Shown here: one piece after another, positions 34,120 through 46,484 of the stretch | How positions within the stretch are numbered: position 1 is the stretch's first letter | Layout of the letters: each line of letters opens with the position of its first letter | Origin: Adenanthera pavonina | Lineage: Eukaryota > Streptophyta > Magnoliopsida > Fabales > Fabaceae | Assembly (NCBI GenBank): GCA_026686845.1 | Contig: JAIVEN010000011.1 | Span: forward strand, 20,198,501 to 20,262,500 | DNA: 64,000 bases | Direction of reading: 5' to 3' | Notes under the pieces: model-generated | What the model was told of the DNA's origin: nothing | Seen by the model: the letters and a program-made list of their open reading frames with translations, nothing else | Database searches by the model: none | Made by a program: the position numbers and the translations under genes

Positions 34120-34124
34120 AATTC
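34120..34124. repeat. Right TSD of old copia element (AATTC)
   Basis: AATTC pairs with AATTT at 5832-5836. Viral polyprotein coding resumes here. Confidence 0.55.
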
Positions 34125-35640
34125 AAACAAAGTGATGAAGTTATTTCCTCAAAAGATATTCAAAATGTTATGGAATAAAACAATTACACCAATAAATGTC
34201 TCCAAACCATAGGAGAACAACTTGTTTCTAAACCATTAGATGTTCTATCCACATCTTCACCTTCAACTAGTTCTATGACAAAACCTATTATTGAACGTCC
34301 ATTATTTAAGCCATTTCATATCCCTTCCAAAGTAAAAAAAAGAGTTTGAAAATCATCCCAATGACCTTCTCAAGAGAATAAATGACCAACTTAAATTACT
34401 AGATAAGACATTAGTCATCCTAAAATTTTCATAAGCCTCTAGGGCTTCATCTCAAATTATTAATGTCCTAACCAAAGCAATTTCAGCTTCAGAGCTTGAA
34501 GACATTTCTCAAATTAACTAAACATCTTTTAATTGAAAACCTCCTTCAAAATACTATTACCCTAAAGCCACGACCCTGATCTCTTACTTGAAGAATGCCA
34601 AGACCAAACCTTTAATCATTTTAATGCCAATAATATTTATGAATGGAATATTGATGGCCAAACTGAATACAATATCTTAAACACTTTCCAACACATGACC
34701 ATGGTTAGCACAGCCTACCAAACTGCACATAATAATTCCGAAAAAGCTATTGTCAACATTATTGTTGCTGAATTTTTTGGACAACTTAAAGGATGGTGAA
34801 ATAATTATGTTTCACCATAAGAAAAACTTCAAATATTTAATGTCATAAAAGTTGAGCTTGATGGTACACCAATTAGGAAAAATGGAGAATATATTCCTGA
34901 TGTTGTCAACAAATTAATTTTCACCATAGTCTAGCATTTTATAGGAGATCATTCCTTATAGAAAGATAGAACTATCAAACTTCTTTCAAACCTTAAATGT
35001 AGAACCCTTACTGACTTCAGGTGGTATAAAGATACTTTCTTAACAAAAGTTTATACTCGTGAAGATAGTCAACAACCATTTTGGAAAGAAAAATTCCCAA
35101 CTGGCCTCCCAAAATCCTTAGGGGACAAAAGTTAGAGAGAAAATTAGAAACCAAGCCAATGGAACAATTCCTATGAGCATTTAAGTTATGGCTAACTCAT
35201 AGCTTATGTTCAAAAGGTTGTCTTGAAAATATGTCAAGATGTTAAGATTAACCACCAATTAGCCAAAGAAATAGCCCAAAATAGAAAAGATTTAGGATCT
35301 TTTTGTGAGCAATTTGCATTTGTACCTTGCAGGAAGCATAAGTCTAAGACCCCACTAAAGTATTATCACAAAAGATCATGAAAACCCTCATACCGGAAAT
35401 ATAAGCCCACTACCCCAGCCTGTAAACTAAAAGGTGAATTTAGGTCCAAACCTCCAATTGACCTCATTAAAAACCAAATAACCTATTACAAGTGTGGAAA
35501 ACCTAGAAAACCAAATAACAAGAAAATTAGAGCCCTTGACTTTGATGGAACTGTTCTTTCACAATTGAACAATCTAATGATAAATACCTCAGATGAAGAA
35601 AGTGATAACTAATCCTCTCAACCCTAATCCAAGATTCTTC
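34125..35640 (+). pseudogene. Endogenous pararetrovirus coat-protein region (broken)
   Basis: The plus strand continues the viral polyprotein. From about 34600 to 35340 it reads, with some stops, as a Caulimoviridae capsid protein: a YNILNTFQHMT block near 34670, a Trp-containing segment after FFGQLKGW near 34770-34800, then DFRWYKDTFLTKVYTRED near 35015-35065 and PFWKEKFPTGLP near 35075-35110. A Lys/Arg-rich stretch follows at 35330-35460. A decayed CCHC zinc knuckle stands near 35485-35520, where the first Cys position reads Tyr. The protein would package viral DNA. Stops, for example at about 34800, 34810 and 34965, make it inactive. Part of it is repeated inverted at 3841-3960. Confidence 0.85.
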
Positions 35641-36100
35641 ACCTTCCAAAACCTTTAACCAAGCTCAAAGTGATGAAATTTCTTCTTCAGATGAAGAAAT
35701 CAATGTGATCACAAAAGAACAAGACTTCTTACTTGAAATCATTTGTGCTTTGCTTGAAGAAAAATGACATTATCTCAATAGAATGAAAGAAATATTTGAA
35801 GAAAATACAAAACCACAAGTTTCAACCTCAAAACTCCCCACAATAGCCAATAAATATAATCCGATCGACACCCTAAGAAGATTTAACCAAACACCTAAAC
35901 CCACTAGCCTCCAAGATCTCTAACATGAAATAAATAATCTTAAAATAGAAATTAATAATCTAGAGCTCCAACAAGAAGAACAATGCCAATGATTGAACAA
36001 ATAAAATTTACAAAAATCAATGCTCCAGCCCAATTCTATGAAGAAGGAGAATAAATTTTTGATAATCTTGATAACCTTTCTTTAATTTAATATCAAGTAT
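35641..36100 (+). pseudogene. Pararetrovirus polyprotein linker between coat protein and protease
   Basis: This stretch reads as a low-conservation, Ser/Glu/Asn-rich spacer with frame changes and stops. A leucine/isoleucine-rich, coiled-coil-like segment stands at about 35920-35990. No separate gene is apparent. Confidence 0.5.
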
Positions 36101-36430
36101 AAAATTTCAAACGTTTTACATGAAAGTCAAAATAATTATCAACCTTGAATTTGTCCTTAAAGAGATAGCCTTATTTGATACAAGAGCCGCCTCTAATTGT
36201 ATTTTAGAAGGCCTTATCCTAACCAAATATTTTGAGAAAACCAAAGAATGCATTAATGCTTGCAATAGTAATCCACTTGGAATAAAATACTAGTTAACCA
36301 ATGCTGTTGTAGAAAACTAAGGTTATCAAGTAAAAACCCCTTTTAACTTAATCAAAGATATTAAAGACAAAATTATTCTAGGAAAACCTTTTATTTCTAA
36401 ACTTTTGCCTTTTGGAATGAATAAAGATGG
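36101..36430 (+). pseudogene. Pararetrovirus aspartic protease region (active site altered)
   Basis: A retropepsin-like segment begins with a beta-strand-rich lead and LFDTRAASNC near 36170-36200. The catalytic triad of this family is Asp-Thr-Gly; here Gly is replaced by Arg. An ILGKPFI block near 36377-36400 corresponds to the C-terminal ILG-type motif. The protease would cut the viral polyprotein. Stops near 36290 and 36320, and the altered active site, make it inactive. Confidence 0.75.
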
Positions 36431-37317
36431 AGTAACCATTGAATATTTGGGAAAACCTATTCTCTTTCCATTTATAAAAAAACTCACAGTTAGAGAACTC
36501 AACCTTATTCTTCTTAAATAAAACCAAATTAAATTTCTAAAAGAAGAAATTTCTTCAAAGAATATTGAAACCAAATTAGCCCAACCACCAATTCAAAAAA
36601 ACGTTCAAGAACTCCTTAGCCATATCCAAAAATCTATATGTTCTGATCTTCCCAATGCTTTTTGGGAAAGAAAGAAACATTTTGTAGAATTGCCTTATGA
36701 AATAGGCTCTCACGAAAGCCAAATCCCAACCAAAGCTTAACTTAGTCAAATGAACCAAGAACTCCTGGAATTTTGTCAAAATGAAATCTAAGATCTCCTT
36801 GCCAAGGGGTTGATAAGAAAAAGCCAAAGTAATTGGTCTTGTGTTGCTTTTTATGTTAATAAAAATGTAGAAATAGAATGACAAAATTTAAGGCTATTCA
36901 TTAACTACAAACCTCTTAATCAAACTCTTCAATGGATTAGATATCCTATCCCAAAGAAAAAAGATCTTCTTAACCATCTTCACTCAGTGAAAATCTTTTC
37001 TAAATTTGACATGAAATCCAGTTTTTGGAAAATTCAAATCACTGAAAAAGATTGTTATAAAATTGTATTCGCCATCCCTTTTGGATTAAAAAATACTCCT
37101 TCTGAATTTCAACAAATTATGAATGAAATTTTTAACCCATACACCAAATTTATCATCATTTATATTGATGATGTTTTAGTTTTTTCTCAACCCATTGATC
37201 AACACTTCATGCATATCTATATTTTTGTAAATGTAGCCAAAAGAAATGGTCTTACTATTTCAAAAACAAAAAATCAGCCTTTTTCAAACAAAAATTTGAT
37301 TTTTAGGGCATCATATA
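36431..37317 (+). pseudogene. Pararetrovirus reverse transcriptase (truncated by gypsy LTR)
   Basis: From about 36690 the reading matches Caulimoviridae reverse transcriptase. 36987-37317 is open and includes FSKFDMKSSFWKIQI (first catalytic Asp), FGLKNTPSEFQQIMN and YIDDVLVFS at 37161-37187 (the second and third Asp). The later KRNGLTISKTK block is also caulimovirid. The region is lost after 37317, where a gypsy LTR begins; the end of RT and RNase H were not found elsewhere in the window. Stops, for example near 36490, 36740, 36790 and 36880, lie in the N-terminal part. Family assignment is firm; the genus (Petuvirus or Florendovirus type) is an inference from domain order. Confidence 0.85.
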
Positions 37318-38924
37318 TGTAACATCCCCAATTTTCTTGATATTATATTATGCGTGAAAATGTGATAGATAGTATGTGATACATGAATTGAATGAAAGAA
37401 AATGATAAAATGATAGTTTCACATGCTAGGTCTTAGATGAAATAATTTTCCACTTGGTCCCTAATTGAAAAATATTTGCAATTTGGTCCCTAAAAGTATT
37501 TGCACTTTAATCCTTGAAGAAAAATTTATTTGTAGTTTGGTCCCTCCAAGGGTAATTTCAAAATTATGCAAAAGTTATGACAAAATGGACCTCATGACAT
37601 GCTGGATCTAATGGAATAATATGTTGAGTCCAAATGGATTGATTTGAAAAGAAATGTACTATAGAAATGTAGTATCTTGAATTTTTTTGGATATTAAATA
37701 ATGTAAAATGATAAAATGGAGGATATCGAAAAATGTGTCTAAAGTATCTGAAAATGGAGAGACACAGAAATAGACAAAAAAAAGTAAAAAGGTCGCATTG
37801 TGAAGGAGTTTTAGGAAAAATTACAAATAATCAATTGAAAGCTTCAAAAATTATAAATTTACCCTGGGTTAAGAGCATTTTTATAAATATGAAAAATTAT
37901 AGTCAAAATGAAGCTCTTGGTCAACTAAGCCCAATGGAATAATGTTTGGAAGATAACAAAGTCAATATGAATTTATTATGGGTTATTGAAATAAAAGTCA
38001 GAATTATACCGATTAAAAGGCTATTTTGGATTGCAAAAAAAGCAATACAGGATCATGAACAGTAAATGAACCTTACCCAAATATATTTTGGGTCAAGATA
38101 ATGATGTTTGTCTAAAAGTAATTTTTGGATACATATACCAATTTAATGACAATAACGGCGAAAATATTTAATCGGTGTGGGTAAAATTAATTGATAAAGG
38201 CCATATTGGTACATTAAAATTATTGAAGCAATTTTTGGACACTTTTGCCTTCAAAATAATGTATGAAATGTACAAGGGATAAGGAAGAAATTATTTGAAA
38301 AGCTTTATTAATAAAGTAATGAATGGTTAATAAAAATTAATCATGATTTATTTGCTATTTGATATCTTTCCTATATAGTTTTGGTTAAGCCATCTTCTTC
38401 ACTCAAAACACATCTAAACCAGTAGCCTTGAGGGAGAGATGAGATGAGCACGAAAACAATAAGAGAAAAAGGAAGAGCAAGAAGCAAAGCCAAGGTCTCA
38501 AAGGTTCGAGGTAAAGTTCTATGACCTTTATCTAGTGTTCTTAAGTGTTTGAAAGAGTTTTCATGGGTTATTTCCTTCTCATTTTGCTCTAAAATTTTCA
38601 ACCATGTCAGAGAATAGCTAGAGAAAATGTAGCCATGGCCAAAAGAGTACAGGAAAAAACCACAGAAATGATTCAAGGAGCAAGGATGTACAAGTGGTTA
38701 GAAGTTTAATGAAGTAAGTATTTTTCTAATTTTATTGGTAATTTTCAGTTAACTTAGGGTTTAATATAGGAAACGAATTTCAAAATTTTCACCCCAAAGA
38801 TGGATTCTTTAGGTCCAAAATAGGTTAAGATAAGTATATTGTACAAGAAATTTTTAAAGGATAGGTAAATAGAATTTTTAGTTCAAGAGAGCACTTTATG
38901 AAGGAGATTGTGTGATCAATGGAT
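37318..38924 (+). repeat. Gypsy LTR, left part (interrupted by Sirevirus 2)
   Basis: The LTR starts TGTAACATCCCC at 37318, in the middle of pararetrovirus reverse transcriptase. It has the Del/Tekay block order: repeated GGTCCCTAATTG-like motifs at 37450-37550, the TAAATTTACCCTGGGTTAAG block near 37855, and a purine-rich tract at 38455-38500 followed by GAGGTAAAG. It breaks at 38924, where Sirevirus 2 starts. The minus frame 38371-38676 and plus frame 37733-37942 are not genes. Confidence 0.75.
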
Positions 38925-40451
38925 TGTTGAATTAGAAGTTTTGATGATTCTAAACAATCAGAGCTTGGAAAGGAGAATATCAAAGGACTGTGAAAGGATC
39001 AAGTAAAGAAATCTAATGAAGAACATGAGAAGACTTAGTTGGTAGGATTTCTCCATTTGTAATCTGGGTAAAAAGCTTTGATTCTCACTTATTTTCATTG
39101 CCACAGATTTTAAACAAGTGATTTCACAGCTATCCTATGTTAGCATATGTTAATTGTGAAAAATACCAACTACCAAACAAATTTTACATTTTAACTCATA
39201 AGTAATTTGTGCAAAATTTGAACTTTATTTAGTAAAATTCGAATGTACAGAGGTTTTTATCTCTGACAGACAAATTTCAGTTATGAAATTCAAATTTCAG
39301 GCTAAGCAATGTTAGTGAATATGTACCAAATTCATATAAAGCTTAGTCAAAATTTGAATGTTGGTGAAGTTCAAAGAGAGCTCAAAGTTACCCTCTCTGA
39401 AAGACAAACTTTGCACTTTAAAATTCGAATTTCAAAATTAAAACCTCTAAGTCTCATTAGAGCATGCCTCTGATAGACAAATTTTATAGTTTAACATTTA
39501 AATTTCACAAAGAAGAACTCTTGTACCATGTTGAACAAGCCTCTAACAGAGGAATTTCAATTTCTGAAATTCAAATTTCGAGCACATTGTGAAAAATTGA
39601 GACAATTGTTCAAATTCAACATATGCACTTTGAATATGAAAATTCATATGTTCTAACATGGAATAATTTTGACAAACTCAAAATTTGAATTTCATTCTTG
39701 AACAGACGAATGTTAAAGTTCAACATTGAAATTCTTAACCATCCGTCTCTGCAAAATTTGTCTATTGTACCCCAAAATTCAAATTTTGGCATGTCAGACG
39801 CATTAAATGTGGTTGGTGAATGCCTATTTTTACAAAGTAATTATTGGTTAAAGTTTCTAATAACTAGATCATGTGTCTAACAACTAGTTAAGCTACAAAT
39901 ATATAAATAGAACTTCATTTGAAGCTGTGGGTAACAAATTTTAAGTCTGTATTGCTGAAACTTTGCTGAATTTATTAGGCAAAGTTTTTTCATCCTTATA
40001 CTACATTTATTATATTTTAACTTTCATATCTACTCTAATCTAGAGAGTACTTATTCTGTGTAAAAATCTTTTCTTTATCTAGAAGAAACATTCTTTGTGA
40101 GGAGAGTCACAAAAGGAATTAGGAAACACTTTGTATAAGTGTTGAGTGTAGATTTTGAGTGTTCTATGAACAGAGTACGAGTCTGTACTGTGGCATTGCA
40201 AGGATCTTGTCAAATTTTTGCAAATAGTGAAAATCTTAAGTGGTGGCTTGTGGACTAGATGTGTGTCAAGTAAATTAGACTGAATTAGAATAAATTTCTG
40301 AGTTTTTTCTTCCCTTACCTTGCAATTACTTTAATTTTTACAGCACTCTATTTTTCTGCAAACTTTTGCTTTCACTATAAATCTACATTTTTGCAAAAAA
40401 ATTTTTAACTTCCCAATTCACCGCCCTATTGGAAAACCAGCTACTCTAACA
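38925..40451 (+). repeat. 5' LTR of Sirevirus 2
   Basis: The 1527 bp LTR starts TGTTGAATTAGAAG and ends CTACTCTAACA. It pairs with 45027-46484. The TTCGAA array is present (39235-39790) but most CG sites have decayed to CA or TG. Confidence 0.9.
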
Positions 40452-40453
40452 AG

Positions 40454-40465
40454 TGGTATCAGAGC
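40454..40465 (+). promoter_or_regulatory. Primer-binding site of Sirevirus 2
   Basis: TGGTATCAGAGC begins three bases after the LTR end and matches the initiator tRNA-Met complement fully. Confidence 0.95.
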
Positions 40466-40506
40466 TAGGACTCTTAGCTGAAGGATTTAACCATCCGAGA
40501 GAACAA

Positions 40507-41839
40507 ATGGCTAACTTTGGAGAAAGCATATTAGCTGAAGGAAACAATACTAATAGATATCTAGGCTTTAGTAAAGAGCATTATGATTATTAGAAGATGA
40601 GGATGAAACTATATCTTCAGTTCATAGACCTGAAGATCTGGTCAGTTATATAAAAAGGTAACTTTGTGCTAATGAAGCCACAAGATGAAGGCACCTATAA
40701 AGCGAAGCTTGAGGAGGAGTGAAATGTTGAAGATAAGAGAAGTTTTACTTAACTTCTAAGCAAAATACTATTTGGTCAATACTCTCAACAAAGATAAATT
40801 CTATAGAGTCTCCTATTGTTCCATAGCCAAAGGAATGTGGAACACTTTGGAGATTGCACATGAAGGAACTACTAGAGTGAGAGAGAACAAGTTAAACTCT
40901 TGTATTAGTGAGTATGAAAGCTTCAGGATGAAGGAAGGAGAAAGTATCAAGGATATGTAAAAGAGGTTCACTTTCATTATGAACTAACTCAAGAGTCTTT
41001 GAAAGGAATACACTAAACTTGTAACAGTCAAGAAAATCCTCAGGACCCTACTTATTGAATGGCAATCAAAGGTGATAGCCATAGAAGAAGCCAGAGGAGG
41101 ATCAATGGCTTCTGGCACAGCTCCCTTCAGTAGCCTTGAAGAATATTAGGGCAAGATAAAAGCTCTCAAAGATGTAGGCTAAGAAAAGAAAATGAAGAGT
41201 CTGGCATTGAAAGCTGTAGAAGAAGAGGAGAAAATTTGGATGATAAGGAAGAGCTAGATGAAGAAACTCTTGCAATGCTAGTCAAAAAATATGGAAAATT
41301 CTATGGCAAAAAGAGAAGTAAGAAGTTCTTCAAGAAATGAGCAGGAATAAGCAACAAAAGGGAAAACAAAGAACCAATAACTTGCTTTGAATGCAAGAAC
41401 TAAGGGCACATCAAATGGGAATGTCCATAGTTTCTGAAAAGGCAAGAAAATGAAAAGAAAGTTGTTGATAAGAGTAAAAAAGAAAAAGGCATATATCTCC
41501 TCAATTTGGGGCAACAGCTTAGATGAAGATGAAGAAGAGATTGCCAACATATGCTTGATGGCACGTGCTGAAGAAGTAGCTTAGAATACATCTGATAGTG
41601 AAAATGAAGATGAGGTAAATGATTCTGACCCTTCTTATTCTAAGTTACTTGATATATTTCATGACCTACATGATGAGTTTGTTAAGACTGCAAAAGAACT
41701 AAAATTGGTTAAGAAGAAAATTAACAAACTAGAATAAAAATGTGAAATGCCTGACATCGCATCACAGCATAAAGGTAAACCTACCTATTGCACATCATGC
41801 ATAAATTTTGGTACCTAAGAAGAAAGACTGAATTTTATT
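40507..41839 (+). pseudogene. Sirevirus 2 gag (broken)
   Basis: The ATG at 40507 starts MANFGESIL, parallel to Sirevirus 1. The segment 40772-40960 is open, with WNTLEIAHEGT. Frame changes and stops interrupt the rest. A CCHC knuckle at 41383-41424 (CFEC...GHIKWEC) carries an in-frame TAA at 41401-41403 in its middle. An acidic and then Lys-rich region follows to about 41740. Confidence 0.85.
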
Positions 41840-43030
41840 TTGCAATTATATCTTAGAGCTAGTAAGAGCAACAAATGGTACATGGATAGTGCATGCTCAA
41901 GACATATAACTAGTGATAAGGAGAAGTTTATCACCCTTAGAGACAAGAAAGGAGGAAAAGTGACCTTTGAAGGTGACCAATATGGCAAGGTAGTTGGCAT
42001 TATCATTATGGGCAAAAATCGAGAAACATCCATAAAAGAGGTGCTAGTTGTAATTAGTCTCAATCACAACTTGTTGAGTATGAGTCAGGCCTACAATAAA
42101 GGAAATTGGGTACTATTTGACTCAAAATTCTGCTTGATCATAAAAAAAAGTGATTGCAAGATTATCCTTAAAACTCAAAGGGATGGTAATTGGTATACTA
42201 TTGATTTAGGTGAACTTCTGAATCTAGATTCCATATTTTTAATCAGTAAAGATAATAAAAGTTAGTTATGGCATAGAAAGCTAGCACATGTTAACATAAA
42301 CCAACTAAATAGGTTAATTAAAAATGAGTTAGTTATTGGTTTAACCAATATTTCTTTTGAAAAGGACAGAGAATGTGATGTCTATCTTAAAAAGAAACAA
42401 ACTAAGTCCTCCTTCAAATCTAAAAATATCATCTATACATCTAGAATACTATAGTTGCTACATATGGATTTGATTGGTCCATCTAGAGTAAAAAGTATTG
42501 ATAGAAATCTGTATGTGTTAGTAACTGTAGATGACTATTCTAGATTCACTTTCATTTTATTTCTTTTCTCCAAAGATGAGACATTTGATGCATTTGTAAC
42601 CTTAGCTAAGAAAGTGCAAAATGAGAAAGGTATTTCTATTGTGTCTATCAGGTTTGATCATGGAGATGAATTTGAACACTCAAGCTTCTTAAAGTATTGT
42701 GAAGAACATGAAATTGATCACAACTTCGTAGCTCCAAAAACTCCCCATCAAAATAGCATAGTAGAGAGGAAAAATAGAACCTTGGGAGAAATGGCAAGAG
42801 CAATATTGAATGAGAAAGAGTTTTCTCAATACTTTTGGGCTGATGCAGTAAACACAGCAAGCTACATCATCAATAGAGCATACGTTAGACCAATCTTGGG
42901 GAAGACACCTTATGAGCTTTACATAGGAAGGAAGCCGAATCTCTCATACCTGCACATGTTTAGAAGCAAGTGCTTCATTCACAATAATGTAAAAGAGAAT
43001 CTAGGTAAGTTTGATGCCAAATTAGATTAA
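41840..43030 (+). pseudogene. Sirevirus 2 protease, GAG-pre-integrase and integrase (broken)
   Basis: The frame 41840-42265 has WYMDSACSRHIT, the copia protease active-site motif, and keeps the segment that is deleted in Sirevirus 1. After a TAG near 42263 a degenerate HHCC region follows (42265-42410). The frame 42455-43030 holds the integrase core: HMDLIGPSR, VDDYSRFT, HQNSIVERKNRTLGEMARA (catalytic Glu) and the GKTPYELYIGRKPNL block. It ends in a TAA at 43028-43030. Confidence 0.9.
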
Positions 43031-43435
43031 GTTATATTCCTTGGCTATTCTAGTGGGAGCAAAGCATATAGAGTATTTAATAAAAAGTCTAGGACCATAG
43101 AAGAATCTGTGCAAGTAGTTTTCATTGAAAATGAAACTATTTCTAAACCTGTCTTAGATGAGAACGAAATAATTTCTAGTTTCAAAAACATAACCCTCTC
43201 TAAGGAAAACAAAATTGAACCTCCAAAAATATCAGAATTCATTGCTATAGAGGAAGATATTAAGGAGAAAGATTTGAAATTTGAAGGTAATGAAGAAATT
43301 TCTCAAGAACTACCTAGAGTTTGGAGATATCAAAGGAGTCGTCCTGTGGATCAAGTGATTAGGGATGTTCAGGAGAATGTTAGAACTAGAAGACAAACCA
43401 AGGAACAAATAAATAATTGTGCATTTATTTCTTAG
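43031..43435 (+). pseudogene. Sirevirus 2 integrase C-terminus and linker
   Basis: After the stop at 43030 the reading continues through GYSSGSKAYRVFN-like sequence and an acidic linker to WRYQRSRPVDQVI. It ends in a TAG at 43433-43435, in the CAFIS block shared with Sirevirus 1. Confidence 0.85.
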
Positions 43436-44554
43436 ATCAAACATAAGTGTACTGAAGAAGCTTTAACAGATGAATATTGGACATTAGCTATACAAGAAGA
43501 ATCAAATCAATGAGAGGAATCAAGTTTGAGACTTAGTGCCTAGGCCCAATGATAACTCAATTATTGGAACCAAATGAGTGTTTAGAAACAAACTTGATAA
43601 GTCTAGAATAATAATTAGAAACAAAGCTAGATTGATAGCTAAAGGATATAATCAAGAATAAGGCATAGATTGTAAGGAAACTTTTGCTCCAATTGTAAGA
43701 TTGGAAGCCATAAGGATTCTCCTAGCCTATGCTTGTATAAAAGATATAATGTTGTATCAAATGGATGTAAAAAGTTCCTTTCTGAATGGTTATATCATGG
43801 AAGAAGTTTATGTTGACCAACCTCTAGGCTTTGAGGACTTAGCTAAACTGAATCATGTATATAAACAAAAAAAAGCTCTATATGGTTTAAAACATGCACC
43901 GAGAGCATAGTATGAAAGACTAAATAACTTTCTAATTAAAAAGGGATTTAATAGAGGTAAAGTTTATACAACTCTGTTCACTAAAAAAGAAAACAAAGTT
44001 TTACTTATTATACAAATTTATGTTGATGATATTATATTTGGTGATACTAATGAATCTTTGTGCAAGGATTTTTCTAAGCTAATGTAGAGTGAATTTGAGA
44101 TGTCAATGATGGGAGAACTTAACTTTTTCCTTAGACTACAAATCAAATAATGTGATGATGACATTTTTCTTAATCAATGAAAGTACCTAAAAGGGTTGCT
44201 AAAGAAATCTGGAATGGAAAATATTAAATGAATGGGAACTCCAATGGCCACTGCCACAAAGTTTGACATGGATGAAGGAGGAAAAGCATTTAATATAACT
44301 TAATATAGAAGAATGATTAGTTCCTTACTTTCCCTAACAGTTAGTAGACCTAACATCATGTTCAGCGTCTGCATGTGTGCTAGTTTCCAATCATCTTCCA
44401 AAGAGTTCCATGCAAGCTGTGAAAAGAATATTCTGATATTTAATTGGAACATCACAGATAGGACTCTGGTATCTAAAGGGCAATGGAAAAGAGCTTGTTA
44501 GGTATACTAATGCTGACTTTTCTGGATCCAAGACTGGCAGAAAAAGCACAAGTG
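43436..44554 (+). pseudogene. Sirevirus 2 reverse transcriptase and start of RNase H (broken)
   Basis: The region reads as copia reverse transcriptase with DVKSSFLNGYIMEEVYVDQP near 43764, ALYGLKHAPRA, and the catalytic YVDDI at 44019-44033. Many TAG and TGA codons interrupt it (for example near 43513, 43909, 44086 and 44148). RNase H starts near 44500 with TNADFSGS-like sequence but ends abruptly near 44555. Confidence 0.85.
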
Positions 44555-44684
44555 AGAGAAGAAAGATGGGCACACTGGAGAAGCTACAGCTGGTCAAACC
44601 CAAACTAGACAATCTGAAGCTTTTGGGCAATCACGAAAGACATATGGCAAGAAGAAGATTAAGCTTAAGGCCAAGAAGGAGTGA
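44555..44684 (+). pseudogene. Sirevirus 2 remnant tail of the 3' ORF
   Basis: Right after the RNase H KSTS motif the sequence switches to a Lys-rich tail ending KKIKLKAKKE and TGA at 44682-44684. This corresponds to the Lys-rich C-terminus of the Sirevirus 1 3' ORF at about 20115-20180. The rest of RNase H, the spacer and nearly all of the 3' ORF are deleted. Confidence 0.7.
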
Positions 44685-45026
44685 CAAGAAGCTATAGAAA
44701 CTTAAGGCTTAGATCTTAGGATTTTGTACTTGTAATTTCATTTTTGTTGAACTTTGAATCTCAGTTATGTTGAACTCTAGATCTATGTTACATGAAAATA
44801 TGTACTTGTATTGACTTTGGTTGAATTTGATTATCAGTATTGAAATTATGATTCAATGCAATATGTTTCCATATTCCTTTCTATTCTCTTACATTCTCAA
44901 CTCTTAAGCAAGTGCCATATTTATATTTGAATTTTAATGCATATGTTGAGGAGGGGACTCTTGGAAGCAAACCTAAGTACTAATCCAGTTTTCAAGTTGT
45001 TTTGCCATCATCAAAAATAGAGAGAA
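44685..45026 (+). promoter_or_regulatory. Sirevirus 2 3' non-coding region and degenerate polypurine tract
   Basis: Non-coding sequence ends in TTGTTTTGCCATCATC and AAAAATAGAGAGAA (45013-45026), a decayed form of the SIRE tract, next to the 3' LTR. Confidence 0.85.
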
Positions 45027-46484
45027 TGTTGAATTAGAAGTTTTGATGATTCCAAACAACCATAGCTTAGAAAGGAGAATATCAAAGGAATGTGAAAGGA
45101 ACAAGTGAAGAAATCTAATTAAGAACATGAGAAGACTTGGTTGGTAGGATTTCTCCTTTTGTAATCTAGGTAAAAAGCTTTGATTCTCACTTATTTTCAT
45201 TGGCACAAATTTTAAATAAGTGATTTCACAGCTATCCTATGTTAGCATATGTTAGTTTTGAAAAATACTAACTAACAGATAAATTTTTCTTTTTGATTCA
45301 TAAGTATTTTGTGCAAAATTTGAACTTTGCTTAGTGAAATGCAAACATATAGAGGTTTCATCTCTGATAGATAAATTTTAGTTATGAAATTCGAATTTCG
45401 GGCTAAGCACTATTAGTAAATATTTACAAAATTCGTATGAAGTTTAGTCAAAATTCGAATGTTAGTGAATTTCAAAGAGAGTTCAAAGTTACCCTCTCTG
45501 ACAAATGAACTTTGCACTTCAAAATTCGAATTTCAAAATAAGAACTTGTAAGTCTATTAACATTCGAATTTCACAAATGATAACTCTTGTACCATGTTGA
45601 ACAAGCATCTGATAGATGAATTTTAGTTTCTAAAATTTGAAATTTGAGTACATTGTAAAAATTTGAGATAACTGTTCAAACTCAATAGATGGACTTTGAA
45701 TATGAAAACTCGTATATTCTAACATGGGAAAATTTTGACAAACTCAATATTTGAATTTCACTCTTGAACAGAAGAATATTGAAGTTCAACATTAAAATTC
45801 TTAATCTTCTGTCTCTGCAAAATTTGTCTGTTGTATCCCAAAATTCAAATTTTGGCATGTCAGGTGCATTAAATATGGTTGATGAATGGCTATTTCTATA
45901 AAATAGCCATTGATTAAAGTTTCTAATAGGTAGATTTTGTGTCTAACAACTAGTTAAGCCATAAATCTGTAAATAGAACCTCATGTGAAGTTGTGGGTAC
46001 CAAATTTTGAGTCTGTATTACTAAAACTTTGCTGAATTTATTAGGCAAAGCTTTTTCACCCTTATACTGCATTTATTGTACTTCAACTTTTATAAGCACT
46101 CTAATATAGAGAGTCCTTATTCTATGTAAGAATATTTTCTTCATCTAGAAGAGGGATTCTTTTTTAGGGGAGTCACAAAGGGAACTGAGAAACACTTTGT
46201 AAGAGTGTTGAGTGTAGATTTTGAGTGTTATAAGAACAGAGGACATGTCTGAACTGAGACACTAGAAGGAGCCCATTGAATTCTTGCAGATAGTAAAAAT
46301 CTTAAGTGGTGGTTTGGGGACTGAACATAGGTCAAGTGGATCAAACCAAATTAGGGTAAATTTTTAAGTCCTTTCTTCCCTTACCTTGCAATTACTTTCA
46401 TTTTCACTGCACTCTATTTTGCTGGAAACTTTTACTTTCACTGTAAGCCTTCATCTTTATAGAAAAATTTTGAACTACCCAATT
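45027..46484 (+). repeat. 3' LTR of Sirevirus 2, right end lost
   Basis: This 1458 bp copy starts TGTTGAATTAGAAG like 38925. It runs to CTACCCAATT at 46484, where the 5' LTR continues for about 35 bp more. Gypsy LTR sequence begins at 46485. Confidence 0.9.

Larger units (their letters stand above)
38925..46484 (+). mobile_element. Sirevirus-type element 2, decayed and internally deleted
   Basis: A plus-strand relative of the element at 18154-29355: a 5' LTR (38925-40451), primer-binding site, gag, pol, a polypurine tract and a 3' LTR (45027-46484) that lacks its last 35 bp or so. The 5' flank is TGGAT at 38920-38924; no matching TSD is found because the right end is lost at the junction with the next gypsy element. 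It carries many more stops than Sirevirus 1, and about 3 kb between RNase H and the tail of the 3' ORF is deleted. Confidence 0.9.
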
